DNA of 64,000 nt, taken from positions 1-64,000 of the forward strand of contig NZ_JACJRG010000014.1 of the NCBI RefSeq assembly GCF_014697125.1. The letters are read 5' to 3'. This stretch comes from Anabaena minutissima FACHB-250 (GTDB lineage Bacteria > Cyanobacteriota > Cyanobacteriia > Cyanobacteriales > Nostocaceae). Each line of letters begins with the position of its first letter. Within the stretch, counting starts at the first letter, position 1. The notes beneath the pieces are model-generated. The model did not search any database, was not told where the DNA came from, and was given only the letters and a program-made list of their open reading frames with translations. This document shows, piece after piece, positions 15,411-23,924 of this stretch. The translations under genes and the position numbers were made by a program.

Positions 15411-17342
15411 ATGAATTTATTTAGTAGAGAATTCTGGAAACAATTTTTAGCGATCGCCAAACCTTATTGGTATCCTAGAGCTACTGAAGATAGAAAATTT
15501 ATCAAAGTTTTATCGTCCTGGTTGTTGCTGGCTTTGGCAATTGGTCTAGTTATAGCAACTAATGCCATCAACGTCTACAATAGTTTTGTCACCAGAGACT
15601 TAATTGACTTACTCGAAGAGCGAGACATACCTGCTTTCTTTCGGCTGTTATTCATTTATGCTAATCTGCTGATTATCTTGATACCTTTAGTTGGTATTTT
15701 GCAATATTTGAGAAAAAAGATTGCCCTGGATTGGTATCAATTTTTAAATAATTACATCCTAGATAAATATTTTCAAAATCGCGCCTATTACAGAGTTAAT
15801 TTTCGTACAGAAATCGAAAATCCAGACCAAAGAATCGCTCAAGAAATAGAACAAATTCCGCAAATTGCTACACAAATTTTCTTTGTGGTAGTAGAAAAAA
15901 CTTTGGAAATTGTGAGTTTTTTAGCAGTGATTTGGTCTATCTATAGACCTGTAGCAGTGATAATAGTTATTTATGGGATATTAGGTAATATTGTTGCTGG
16001 GTATCTCAGTCAAAGATTAATTAAAATTAGCACTGCTCAATTAGAAGGTGTCGCTGATTATAGCTATAGCTTAACTCACGTCCGTAACAATGCCGAATCG
16101 GTGGCATTTTTCCAAGGCGAAGAACAAGAAGCAGATATAGTTAAGCGCAGATTTGCTAGATTAATGGACGCTAAAAAACAGATGATTGGATGGTTGCGAG
16201 ACCAACAAGTATTTGTCACCAGTTATCAATCTTTTTTGAGCATCTTACCTTTTCTTGGCATTGCACCATTATATTTTTTCAATCAAATCGAATTAGGAGA
16301 AGTGAGTCAAGCTAGTACAGCCTGTAGTGTATTTGCTGGTGCATTATCTGTGTTAGTGACAGAGTTTGGTGGTTCTGGTAAGTTTGTCAATTTGGTGGAA
16401 AGATTATCTACTTTCTCAGCTATTTTGGAAGTCACGAAAGCTAAGAAAACAGGTAAGAAAATTGAGACATTAGAAGCCAATCGGTTGGAATTGCAAAATT
16501 TGACTTTACAAACTCCCAACTATGAGAGGGTAATAGTTAAAGATTTATCAGTGTTTGTAGAATCGGGTAAAGGTCTATTAATAGTAGGGGCTAGTGGCCG
16601 TGGTAAGAGTTCTTTATTGCGAGCGATCGCCGGTTTATGGGAAGCTGGTACTGGTCGCATCATCAGACCTAAACTAGAAGAAATTTTGTTTTTACCCCAA
16701 CGTCCCTATTTAATTTTAGGAACTCTCCGCGAACAGCTTTTATATCCCAACCAAAATCGTCAAATGAAAGACGAAGAATTAGAACAAGTCTTACAACAAG
16801 TTAACCTCTCCGATTTAACATCCAGAGTAGGCGGCTTTGATGCTAATGTTTATTGGGAAAATATTCTCTCTTTAGGCGAACAACAACGCCTAGCTTTTGC
16901 CAGATTATTAGTGATTCGTCCCCGCTATGTAATTTTAGACGAAGCAACCAGTGCCTTAGATTTAAAGAACGAAGAGAAACTCTATCAACAGTTGCAACAA
17001 AGCGGTACAACTTTTATTAGCGTGGGACACCGAGAGAGTTTATTTAATTATCATCAATTGGTTTTGGAACTCTCAGAAGAATCAAATTGGCGACTCATCC
17101 CAATAGAAGAGTACAGTATTAACCGCGAATTCATTCAGCTATCGGAGACAGAACCCATAAAGGTGCTAGAAATTGTACCTGATAAACCCCACTCGGAAGA
17201 ATTAGATTTGACGGCACTCAAAATTGACGGATTACGAAAATTATGCAAAGAAAAAGGTATTAAATGGCGTAATGCACGTGGTACAGGTAAACACTTAACC
17301 AAAGGCGAAATGTTAGCCATGTTGAACGAAATTGTAGTCTGA
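15411..17342 (+). CDS. ABC transporter, fused permease/ATPase, SbmA/BacA-like, with SAP-like tail
   Basis: Half-size ABC transporter of 643 residues in the SbmA/BacA/YddA (ABC_membrane_2) class. The N-terminal ~330 residues hold several membrane segments (first at ~33-55). The nucleotide-binding domain has Walker A GASGRGKSS (393), signature SLGEQQR (~488) and Walker B YVILDEATSALD (~505). It follows the NRPS genes on the same strand after 250 nt and is a good candidate for exporting their peptide; that role is inferred from position. Oddly, the last ~45 residues (from LDLTALKIDGLRKLC) look like a SAP/Rho-N helix-turn-helix with a basic patch, which is not part of the usual transporter. No clear Shine-Dalgarno precedes the ATG. 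Confidence 0.93.
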   Translation: MNLFSREFWKQFLAIAKPYWYPRATEDRKFIKVLSSWLLLALAIGLVIATNAINVYNSFVTRDLIDLLEERDIPAFFRLLFIYANLLIILIPLVGILQYLRKKIALDWYQFLNNYILDKYFQNRAYYRVNFRTEIENPDQRIAQEIEQIPQIATQIFFVVVEKTLEIVSFLAVIWSIYRPVAVIIVIYGILGNIVAGYLSQRLIKISTAQLEGVADYSYSLTHVRNNAESVAFFQGEEQEADIVKRRFARLMDAKKQMIGWLRDQQVFVTSYQSFLSILPFLGIAPLYFFNQIELGEVSQASTACSVFAGALSVLVTEFGGSGKFVNLVERLSTFSAILEVTKAKKTGKKIETLEANRLELQNLTLQTPNYERVIVKDLSVFVESGKGLLIVGASGRGKSSLLRAIAGLWEAGTGRIIRPKLEEILFLPQRPYLILGTLREQLLYPNQNRQMKDEELEQVLQQVNLSDLTSRVGGFDANVYWENILSLGEQQRLAFARLLVIRPRYVILDEATSALDLKNEEKLYQQLQQSGTTFISVGHRESLFNYHQLVLELSEESNWRLIPIEEYSINREFIQLSETEPIKVLEIVPDKPHSEELDLTALKIDGLRKLCKEKGIKWRNARGTGKHLTKGEMLAMLNEIVV

Positions 17343-17354
17343 CTCCAGGATGAA

Positions 17355-17494
17355 GAGTGCTGAGTTATGAGTCCTGAGTTATGAGTCCTGAGTTATGAGT
17401 TATGAGTTTGAGGTTATGAGTTATGAGTACAATTCCTAACTACTCTCAACCCCTGACTCCTAACTTATCACTCACAACTCTTTACTCAGCACTC
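17355..17494. repeat. Palindromic spacer repeat with heptamer-like units
   Basis: Perfect 10-bp inverted repeat GAGTGCTGAG (17355-17364) and CTCAGCACTC (17485-17494). Between them lie many direct copies of GAGTTAT / GAGTCCT in the left arm and the complementary sense (ACTCCTAACT) in the right arm. The whole could fold into a long imperfect hairpin. Degenerate relatives lie at about 34003-34075 and 63540-63580, as expected for a dispersed cyanobacterial spacer repeat. It might also act as a terminator after the ABC gene, but no T-run is seen. Confidence 0.75.
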
Positions 17495-17584
17495 AGTATG
17501 GTGAAATCTGGAGTTAATTTTGGGAACACTTGATGTAGTTGAGTGAGTATCTCTATTAACCCCAGTATTTCTTCTACATCAATC

Positions 17585-18370
17585 ATGAAATGTATTAAAC
17601 CCTCCCTATATTTATCTATTGTTGCTTGTTCGTTGCCTTTGTATTTCAACTGCTTTCCCATTGCTACCCTAGCAACACAAAAGATGCAGTTTCCGTCTCA
17701 AGGTACAAAACAAGATGGTCTGATTAGTCAGGCTTTTAAACCACCAAAGCGGGGAAGTCCCCCTGTAAGTGCGGGTGGTTCTACCCGTGGTTCTGTTTGC
17801 ATCAGTGGGAAACAACTGATTACCCCTCTCATTCCATCTAATAAATTAGGGCTGACATTTGCTGAACGGCCGAAATTTTTCTGGTATGTCCCGCAAACTT
17901 CTGTGAAAACAGCCAAGTTGCTGCTATTAAGTGATGCAGACCAAAATGTATTCTATGAAACTACCTTAACCCTACCTAATACACCAGGAATTGTTAGCTA
18001 TACTCTTCCTGAAAGTGCGCCGCCACTCGCAATTGGCAAAACTTATCACTGGTATCTAACTTTAGTTTGTGATGCACAAGACTTCAGTACAAATCCTAGG
18101 GTTGAGGGTTGGGTGGAACGTATTCAACCGGAGTCGTCATTATCCGAGAAATTAGCCACAGCAGATGCACGGAAATTGCCCTATATCTATGCAGAGGCGG
18201 GAATTTGGCATGAAGCGTTAACAGCGATCGCCCAGCTACGCTACAGTGAACCGAAAAATTTACGTAATATCTTAAATTGGCGACAATTTTTGACATCAGT
18301 GGGGTTAAATGCGATCGCCTCCGAACCATTGCTTGATTGTTGTCAAGCTGAAAATTCCGCCTCGAAATGA
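17585..18370 (+). CDS. DUF928 exported protein
   Basis: Cyanobacterial DUF928 family protein of unknown function, 261 residues from the chosen start. The ATG at 17585 is followed by lysine and a hydrophobic stretch (MKCIKPSLYLSIVACSL), a good signal peptide. An upstream in-frame GTG at 17543 would add 14 residues that bury this signal, so I prefer the ATG; no Shine-Dalgarno supports either. Family features include the LTFAERPKFFWYVPQT segment, a beta-sandwich-like middle and a C-terminal helical part with an EAGIWHEAL motif. The stop overlaps the next gene's start by 4 nt (ATGA), showing translational coupling with the CHASE2 cyclase, a pairing that suggests an extracytoplasmic partner for the sensor. 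Confidence 0.85.
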   Translation: MKCIKPSLYLSIVACSLPLYFNCFPIATLATQKMQFPSQGTKQDGLISQAFKPPKRGSPPVSAGGSTRGSVCISGKQLITPLIPSNKLGLTFAERPKFFWYVPQTSVKTAKLLLLSDADQNVFYETTLTLPNTPGIVSYTLPESAPPLAIGKTYHWYLTLVCDAQDFSTNPRVEGWVERIQPESSLSEKLATADARKLPYIYAEAGIWHEALTAIAQLRYSEPKNLRNILNWRQFLTSVGLNAIASEPLLDCCQAENSASK

Positions 18371-20568
18371 TCATGCTTTGGAACAAGTTCAAACCCGCAA
18401 TCTGGCAATGGCGCGGTGTGATATTTGCAGTACCAACAATTACACTCCTGGTCATTCTCTTACGATGGACAGGACTGTTGCAACTCTTGGAATTGGCTAC
18501 ACTAGACCAATTGTTCCTGCTGCGTCCACCAGAACCACCAGATAGCCGCATTGTCATAGTAGAAATTAACGAAGCAGATGTCCGTCAACAAGTACAGTGG
18601 CCAATGTCTGATGAGGTGTTGGCTAATGTCTTAGAGACTATCAAACAACAAAAACCAAGGGCAATTGGTTTAGATATTTACCGTGATTTACCCGTAAATC
18701 CTGGACATGAAACTCTAGTTAAAGTCTTTGCAAATACACCTAATTTAGTTGGTGTACAAAAAGTTTCTGATAGTGTTGATAGTGCGCCAGTGAATCCACC
18801 GCCGACACTTAAACAACGCCAACAAGTTGGGTCAAATGACTTACCTTTAGATGGAGATGGCAAAATTCGTCGGGGTTTGTTGTATGTCAATTTAAATGAT
18901 CAAGATGTTTTAGAAAGCTTTGCCTTAAAATTAGCGTTACTGTATTTAAAACCAGAAGGTATTACAGAAAAACCATCTACAAATAATCCCGATTATTTAC
19001 AGTTAGGTAGGGGTATTTTCTCCATTTTTGAAGCTAATGACGGTGGTTATATCCGTGCTAACGACGGCAGCTATCAAGTATTATTAAACTACCGAGGTCA
19101 TATCCAACAGCAATTTACTACCATATCTCTTTCCCAAGTCCAAAAAAACCAGATTCCCCCAAATTTTATGCAGGGTAAGGTGGTATTAATTGGGGCAACT
19201 GCTGAGAGTTTGAAAGATTTATTTTACACACCTTATAGTAGTAAAGTATTCTCCGCACCACAACGTATGGCGGGGGTGACAATTCACGCCAACTTAATTA
19301 GTCAAATTTTGAGTGCGGCTTTAGATGGTCGTTCATTAATTAAGACTTTACCTGAACCTATAGAATTATTACTAATTTTAGGTTCATCAATTATTGGTGC
19401 GACTTTATGCTGGCAACAACGCCATTACATTAATCAAAAAACCCTCTTAGCTGTCAACGTATTTTTTGCAGGTGGGGTTTTACTTGGTGGTAGTTTTATC
19501 GCGTTTATTTTAGGTTGGTGGCTTCCCGTTATTCCTGCGCTTTTGGCTTTAGGAGGTTCAGCGATCGCAGTTACTCAATACATCGCTCAAAGTGCTGGCG
19601 AAATGCGAAAAACTCTCGGACGCTACCTTACTGATGAAGTCGTCGCCAATTTATTAGAAACTCCCACTGGGTTAAAAATAGGTGGTGAACGCCGCCAAGT
19701 CACATTACTATTTTCTGATTTACGCGGATTTTCGGCGATTTCAGAACAATTACCCCCTGAACAAGTAGTACAGATTCTCAATCTCTATCTGGGTGCAATG
19801 ACAGAGGTAATTAACCAATATAAAGGCACAATTAATGAGTTTATAGGGGATGGGATCTTTGTGATGTTTGGTGCGCCAATAAGTCGCCCAGATGATGCCC
19901 AACGCGCGATCGCCTGTGCTATTGCAATGCAATTAGCCATGCAGCAGGTGAATCAACAAAATCAGCAAATGAATCTGCCAAGACTAGAAATGGGTATAGG
20001 AATCAATACTGGTGGAGTTGTCGCCGGTAATATCGGTTCACAAAAACGCGCTCAATACACAGTTATTGGTAGTCATGTAAATTTAGCTGCAAGGATAGAA
20101 ACCTATACGGTGGGAGGGCAAATTTTAATTTCTGAAAATACTTATAAAAATGCCAAAACTGACCTCAAAATTACCGGGCAATTGCAAATCGAACCCAAAG
20201 GCATCAAAGAATTAATCACGATTTATGACATTGGCGGGATTGGTGGTGAATATAATTTGTCATTACTAGAAGACAATGATGTGATGGTGAGTTTAAAATC
20301 GGCAATACCTGTAGAATACACCGTATTGCAAGGTAAACAAGCAACAGGAATCTTATTTCCGGGTGAATTGATTAGCCTTTCTGAAAAAAAAGCTCATCTC
20401 AAAACTGTACATTCTTTAGAACCTCTGAATAATCTCAAACTTAGGTTAGTCAATGCACCAGAAATAGACATTTATGCCAAAGTTATTAAACAAACCGACG
20501 AGCATAATTTTCTGATTCGATTTACCAATATTCCCCCGCAGGCGTTGGCGTTCCTCCCAATGATATAG
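18367..20568 (+). CDS. CHASE2-domain class III nucleotidyl cyclase with C-terminal PilZ-like domain
   Basis: Membrane-bound sensor that makes a cyclic nucleotide, 733 residues. Order: short N-terminal anchor (~14-37), extracytoplasmic CHASE2 sensor (~45-310), two or three membrane helices (~325-415), class III cyclase catalytic domain (~440-620), then ~90 residues (from ~640) that look like a PilZ-type barrel. Metal-binding Asp451 (FSDLRGFS) and Asp495 (NEFIGDG) and the transition-state Asn572/Arg576 (HVNLAAR) are all present, so it should be active. The two purine-selecting positions are Glu491 and Thr565, not the Lys/Asp or Lys/Thr of usual adenylate cyclases. A glutamate there is linked to GTP use, so calling it an adenylate cyclase would be premature. 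A second ATG at 18373 is possible. Confidence 0.93.
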   Translation: MIMLWNKFKPAIWQWRGVIFAVPTITLLVILLRWTGLLQLLELATLDQLFLLRPPEPPDSRIVIVEINEADVRQQVQWPMSDEVLANVLETIKQQKPRAIGLDIYRDLPVNPGHETLVKVFANTPNLVGVQKVSDSVDSAPVNPPPTLKQRQQVGSNDLPLDGDGKIRRGLLYVNLNDQDVLESFALKLALLYLKPEGITEKPSTNNPDYLQLGRGIFSIFEANDGGYIRANDGSYQVLLNYRGHIQQQFTTISLSQVQKNQIPPNFMQGKVVLIGATAESLKDLFYTPYSSKVFSAPQRMAGVTIHANLISQILSAALDGRSLIKTLPEPIELLLILGSSIIGATLCWQQRHYINQKTLLAVNVFFAGGVLLGGSFIAFILGWWLPVIPALLALGGSAIAVTQYIAQSAGEMRKTLGRYLTDEVVANLLETPTGLKIGGERRQVTLLFSDLRGFSAISEQLPPEQVVQILNLYLGAMTEVINQYKGTINEFIGDGIFVMFGAPISRPDDAQRAIACAIAMQLAMQQVNQQNQQMNLPRLEMGIGINTGGVVAGNIGSQKRAQYTVIGSHVNLAARIETYTVGGQILISENTYKNAKTDLKITGQLQIEPKGIKELITIYDIGGIGGEYNLSLLEDNDVMVSLKSAIPVEYTVLQGKQATGILFPGELISLSEKKAHLKTVHSLEPLNNLKLRLVNAPEIDIYAKVIKQTDEHNFLIRFTNIPPQALAFLPMI

Positions 20569-20570
20569 TT

Positions 20571-21152
20571 TTATGGAATAGGATACAGCCATTTGCGAAA
20601 TAATTGTGTTAGGCACGGCATGATCAAGTAGGTGAGCAGAGCGACACCGAGTCCTGTACTAATCAGTTGATTGAGCAATACAGGCAACCCAGACAGCAAC
20701 GGTGCTAGCAACCGATTAAGCTGAGGAAGAGTGAAGAACACTGCCAACCACGTCACTAACATCATTTTGTAGCGGGGTGGTGGCGACTTCATCGGCTTGT
20801 TTGAGAGAGTAAACCAGGTTTCCAATCCGGTCAGTGTTTGAACTGTTTCCGGCTTTTCAATCAAGGGCTGCAATCGCTCAATCCACTCCCGCCGAACATC
20901 AGATTCTAGCCAGGTCTTGAGATTGTCGTAGCAATCGAACTTGAGAATGACCACGTACTCCGGATGGGTGTGATCCTGGGGTCGAATAGTGCTGACACCC
21001 AGATGCCCCTTGAATTTTCGTGCATCTGCCGCAATGCCATGAAACCATGCTTCATAACCTTGCTCGCGCCCCGGTCTCACTAAATGAGAGATGACAGCAG
21101 TGACTGGACAGTTTTCTTCGCCGATATTAATCGCCAATGGTTCATCGAACAT
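20571..21152 (-). CDS. Antibiotic biosynthesis monooxygenase (ABM) domain membrane protein
   Basis: 193-residue protein of the COG3224 type. The N-terminal ~100 residues form an ABM/dimeric alpha-beta barrel fold (TAVISHLVRPGREQGYEAWF, then GHLGVSTIRPQ and YVVILKFD). The C-terminal part carries two hydrophobic helices (MLVTWLAVFFTLPQLNRLL and LISTGLGVALLTYLIMP), so it is probably anchored in the inner membrane with the ABM domain in the cytoplasm. The substrate is unknown; ABM domains include haem-degrading and quinol-oxidising enzymes as well as proteins with no known activity. It ends 2 nt from the convergent cyclase gene. It is the first of three minus-strand genes with the SLH porin and YcaC-like hydrolase. 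Confidence 0.85.
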   Translation of the reverse strand: MFDEPLAINIGEENCPVTAVISHLVRPGREQGYEAWFHGIAADARKFKGHLGVSTIRPQDHTHPEYVVILKFDCYDNLKTWLESDVRREWIERLQPLIEKPETVQTLTGLETWFTLSNKPMKSPPPRYKMMLVTWLAVFFTLPQLNRLLAPLLSGLPVLLNQLISTGLGVALLTYLIMPCLTQLFRKWLYPIP

Positions 21153-21221
21153 AGAATTTAACGTTCTGGGTAATTTGGTGTTTAAAAAAGAAAAATGGCG
21201 TTTACCTTACCTGTACAGATC

Positions 21222-22778
21222 CTAAAACTGAAACGTCGTCCGAATAGTCCCAACAAAAATCGCGTCATTATTGCTGTTGTGATCGGGGTTGATAATGGCG
21301 ATCGCACCAGGGGTAACTGAGACATTATCGTTCACTTGAAATCGATAGAAAGCTTCAAAATGCAATGAGGTGTTGCGATCTACTACCCCAGACTCATTAC
21401 TGATCACTTTGGGGGGTTGTCCAAAAACAAAGCCCAATAGGTTGCCTTCCTTGCCCAAATCGGGGAATCCGAAATTAATAGCATAGTAAGAAATCTCAGC
21501 CGTGGGATCATTCGGGATATCTTGTGCCGATGCCTGGAGATATCCTACCCATCCCCCTAATCTGAAGGCAGGGTTGACAAGCCAGGAAGCTGCCAGACTA
21601 TAGCTATTCCCAACAATGTTTTGACTGACTCCATTGAAGGGGTCATTGGTAATGGTACTACTTGTACTGATATCGATCGCATTCAAAGAACGAGCATAGG
21701 TTAAGCCAAAACTTAAGGATTTCGCGGGTTTTAATGTTAGTTGTGCTAGGGCAGAGTAGGAACTATCAAATAATCCAGATCCCGCAGTTGGGTTGTTGGC
21801 TTCACTAGCAAGATAAACCATTGCCAAATTGATGGCTGAGTTGAAGTTATAACTAATACCAATGCCTGTCCCACCTGTTTCTTCACGGTAGATGGGGCTG
21901 CGAATCCCCAATGCAGAGATAGAACCTCTGCCATCAATTCCCAATAGAGGGTTAATGGTATCGACTACATCAAACAACGTACCCTGGGCGATCGCACTCA
22001 CCTTAACAGCAGACCCGATAGGAAATTGATAATAGAGTTGATTGAGAATTAACTGATTACCTGTATCACTATCAAAACTGAGGCGAGCCATATTTGTGCC
22101 TGTAGCTTCCCTAAAGTTGGGAATATTGCCAGCCTGAAATCGAATTCTTAGTAAATCTTGCCCCGTAAAACTGGTGCTAAATATCAACCGCACGCGATCG
22201 CTAAAAATGATATTGTTACTGACCTTACCCCTAAAGCCAGTTGTTTCTCCTGATGGTACAGCTTGATCATTGCCGAATGCACCACTTACAGCAAAAACGG
22301 CTTCTCCAGTAAATTTTGTCGTCGTCGAGAATTGCTGAGACTCGAATTGATCTGTGCGGGCTTCTAAGGAATCTACCTGTTCACGCAATATTGAGAGTTC
22401 TGCTGCAAATTCCTGCTGAAGTCTTTGCAAAGTTTGTAAATCTTCCTTCTTAATCAAATCTGCTGTCGCACTTGCTAGTAGCTGATTAAGGCGATCTAAA
22501 CAAGCATTCAACCCAACAGCAAACTCATAACGAGTGATTGAGCGATTACCCTGAAATGTTTGATCGGGATAACCAACAATGCAGTCGTAGTGATCGACGA
22601 AGGCTTGTAATGCTTGAAATGCCCAATCTGTAGGCTGCACATCAGTAAGCTGATTCACAGATGTGACTTGCTCACGCAACGTATCCTGAGCAGTAGCAGA
22701 GTCAGAAAGGCATTGCTGAGTGAGGCATACTCCAAAGATCACAGATGACGAAAGAGTGAATTGAGAGAGAATTTTCAT
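21222..22778 (-). CDS. SLH-domain OprB-type outer-membrane porin
   Basis: Cyanobacterial major porin type, 518 residues from ATG 22778. It has a signal peptide (MKILSQFTLSSSVIFGVC), one SLH motif binding the peptidoglycan layer (VQPTDWAFQALQAFVDHYDC with GYPDQTFQGNRSITRYEFA), a coiled coil (~ELSILREQVDSLEARTDQ), then a ~350-residue OprB-like beta barrel ending in phenylalanine (RTTFQF), the BAM recognition end. Such proteins pass small solutes or iron across the outer membrane. An upstream TTG at 22787 would add only three residues; I chose the ATG at the natural start of the signal peptide. Its own 5' leader of ~320 nt separates it from the YcaC gene. Confidence 0.93.
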   Translation of the reverse strand: MKILSQFTLSSSVIFGVCLTQQCLSDSATAQDTLREQVTSVNQLTDVQPTDWAFQALQAFVDHYDCIVGYPDQTFQGNRSITRYEFAVGLNACLDRLNQLLASATADLIKKEDLQTLQRLQQEFAAELSILREQVDSLEARTDQFESQQFSTTTKFTGEAVFAVSGAFGNDQAVPSGETTGFRGKVSNNIIFSDRVRLIFSTSFTGQDLLRIRFQAGNIPNFREATGTNMARLSFDSDTGNQLILNQLYYQFPIGSAVKVSAIAQGTLFDVVDTINPLLGIDGRGSISALGIRSPIYREETGGTGIGISYNFNSAINLAMVYLASEANNPTAGSGLFDSSYSALAQLTLKPAKSLSFGLTYARSLNAIDISTSSTITNDPFNGVSQNIVGNSYSLAASWLVNPAFRLGGWVGYLQASAQDIPNDPTAEISYYAINFGFPDLGKEGNLLGFVFGQPPKVISNESGVVDRNTSLHFEAFYRFQVNDNVSVTPGAIAIINPDHNSNNDAIFVGTIRTTFQF

Positions 22779-23102
22779 TGAGAACAACCACCTTAGCCCT
22801 GTTTTATCACTTTCGGAAAGGAATAATCGAAGCTAAACTCTGAAAGTTTTATTTAATAAAGCTTTGAGCCTTTATTTTCTAACAGAAACTAAAATTTATA
22901 GCCAAAATCTGAAAAGTAAAGCTCCGAAAGGCTTCCAGAGATTGGCTTCTCCCAGATTGACAAAACAGGGTTAGAGACACCAGATTGCTCGGCAATTTTT
23001 GATAAAGAAGTAGTTGTCACCGCTATGTTTCAAGTAAAGTTGATAACCTAGCAATGACAATACCAACTCAGTTACCCACGAGCTAAAATAGGTGCTTTTT
23101 CA
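22779..23102. other. Spacer upstream of the porin gene
   Basis: About 320 nt without a credible gene. It should hold the porin promoter and leader on the minus strand. It is AT-rich near the porin start. I see no repeat array, tRNA or convincing terminator hairpin. Confidence 0.5.
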
Positions 23103-23744
23103 CTACTTACTGGAAGATCCAGCATTGGAAGTTGCTGCATAGCTGGTCATCAGGTTTTTGTAGTCAGGAATAAACCCTGCTAAAAGACTACCTAGCCCTT
23201 CAATATCGTTACGCCAGTCACGGTGCAATTCACCCACAACGCTAAACCAATTGACCAATTGAACTCCAGCACGAGACATTCGATCCCAAGCTGCATAGCG
23301 ACAGGCTTCATCAAAGGTTCCAGAGGCATCGGTGACAACAAAAACGTCATAACCTGCCTCCAATGCCGAAAGCGCACAAAAAGTAACACAGACATCGGTG
23401 ACAATTCCGGCAATGATTAATTGCTTCTTGCCTGTTGCTTCTACGGCTTTAACAAAGTCCTCGTTGTCCCAAGCGTTGATCTGTCCAGGGCGCGAAATAA
23501 AAGGAGCATCGGGAAACTTCTCCTTCAGTTCAGGCATAATAACTCCATTGGGGCCTTGCTCAAAGCTAGTTGTCAAAACTGTAGGCAGGTTAAAAAACTT
23601 GGCTGCACTTGCCAGTGCTAACACATTATTTTTGAAGTCGGCTGCACCAATATCACGCACAAGTGAGAACAGTCCAGTTTGGTGATCGACCAGCAGCACC
23701 GCAGCATTATTTTTGTCTAGACGGTTGTATTTGAATGTAGACAT
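23103..23744 (-). CDS. YcaC-like isochorismatase-family cysteine hydrolase
   Basis: 213-residue member of the isochorismatase-like hydrolase superfamily, closest by eye to YcaC (C-terminal HRDWRNDIEGL and IPDYKNLMTSY). Catalytic Asp20 (LLVDHQTGLF) and nucleophile Cys119 (GIVTDVCVTF) are present, with the following cis-peptide region. The basic triad member is probably Arg85 or nearby in FISRPGQINAWDN, but I cannot be sure. The natural substrate of YcaC is unknown. The ATG is preceded by AGGAG with 9-nt spacing. Nearby ABM, porin and haloperoxidase-like genes suggest a small oxidative or xenobiotic-handling block; that grouping is inference. Confidence 0.92.
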   Translation of the reverse strand: MSTFKYNRLDKNNAAVLLVDHQTGLFSLVRDIGAADFKNNVLALASAAKFFNLPTVLTTSFEQGPNGVIMPELKEKFPDAPFISRPGQINAWDNEDFVKAVEATGKKQLIIAGIVTDVCVTFCALSALEAGYDVFVVTDASGTFDEACRYAAWDRMSRAGVQLVNWFSVVGELHRDWRNDIEGLGSLLAGFIPDYKNLMTSYAATSNAGSSSK

Positions 23745-23924
23745 GAGGTATTTCTCCTATTTGAGTTATTGGGAATGAGGAATTGTAGAATGCAGTCAAT
23801 AAAATTACTGAATGGCTGATGACGTAAGCTGTTGCGACACGAACTCAGTTTGCTCGCATCTCACCGAATTGCACCACTTAAGATCCGCCAGTTAAGCAAC
23901 CAGTTAAGGCGATCAGCTTCTTGG

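Noticed and set aside
18367..20568. Assignment as adenylate cyclase cyaA
   Set aside because: The purine-selecting lysine is Glu491; only nucleotidyl cyclase is supported.
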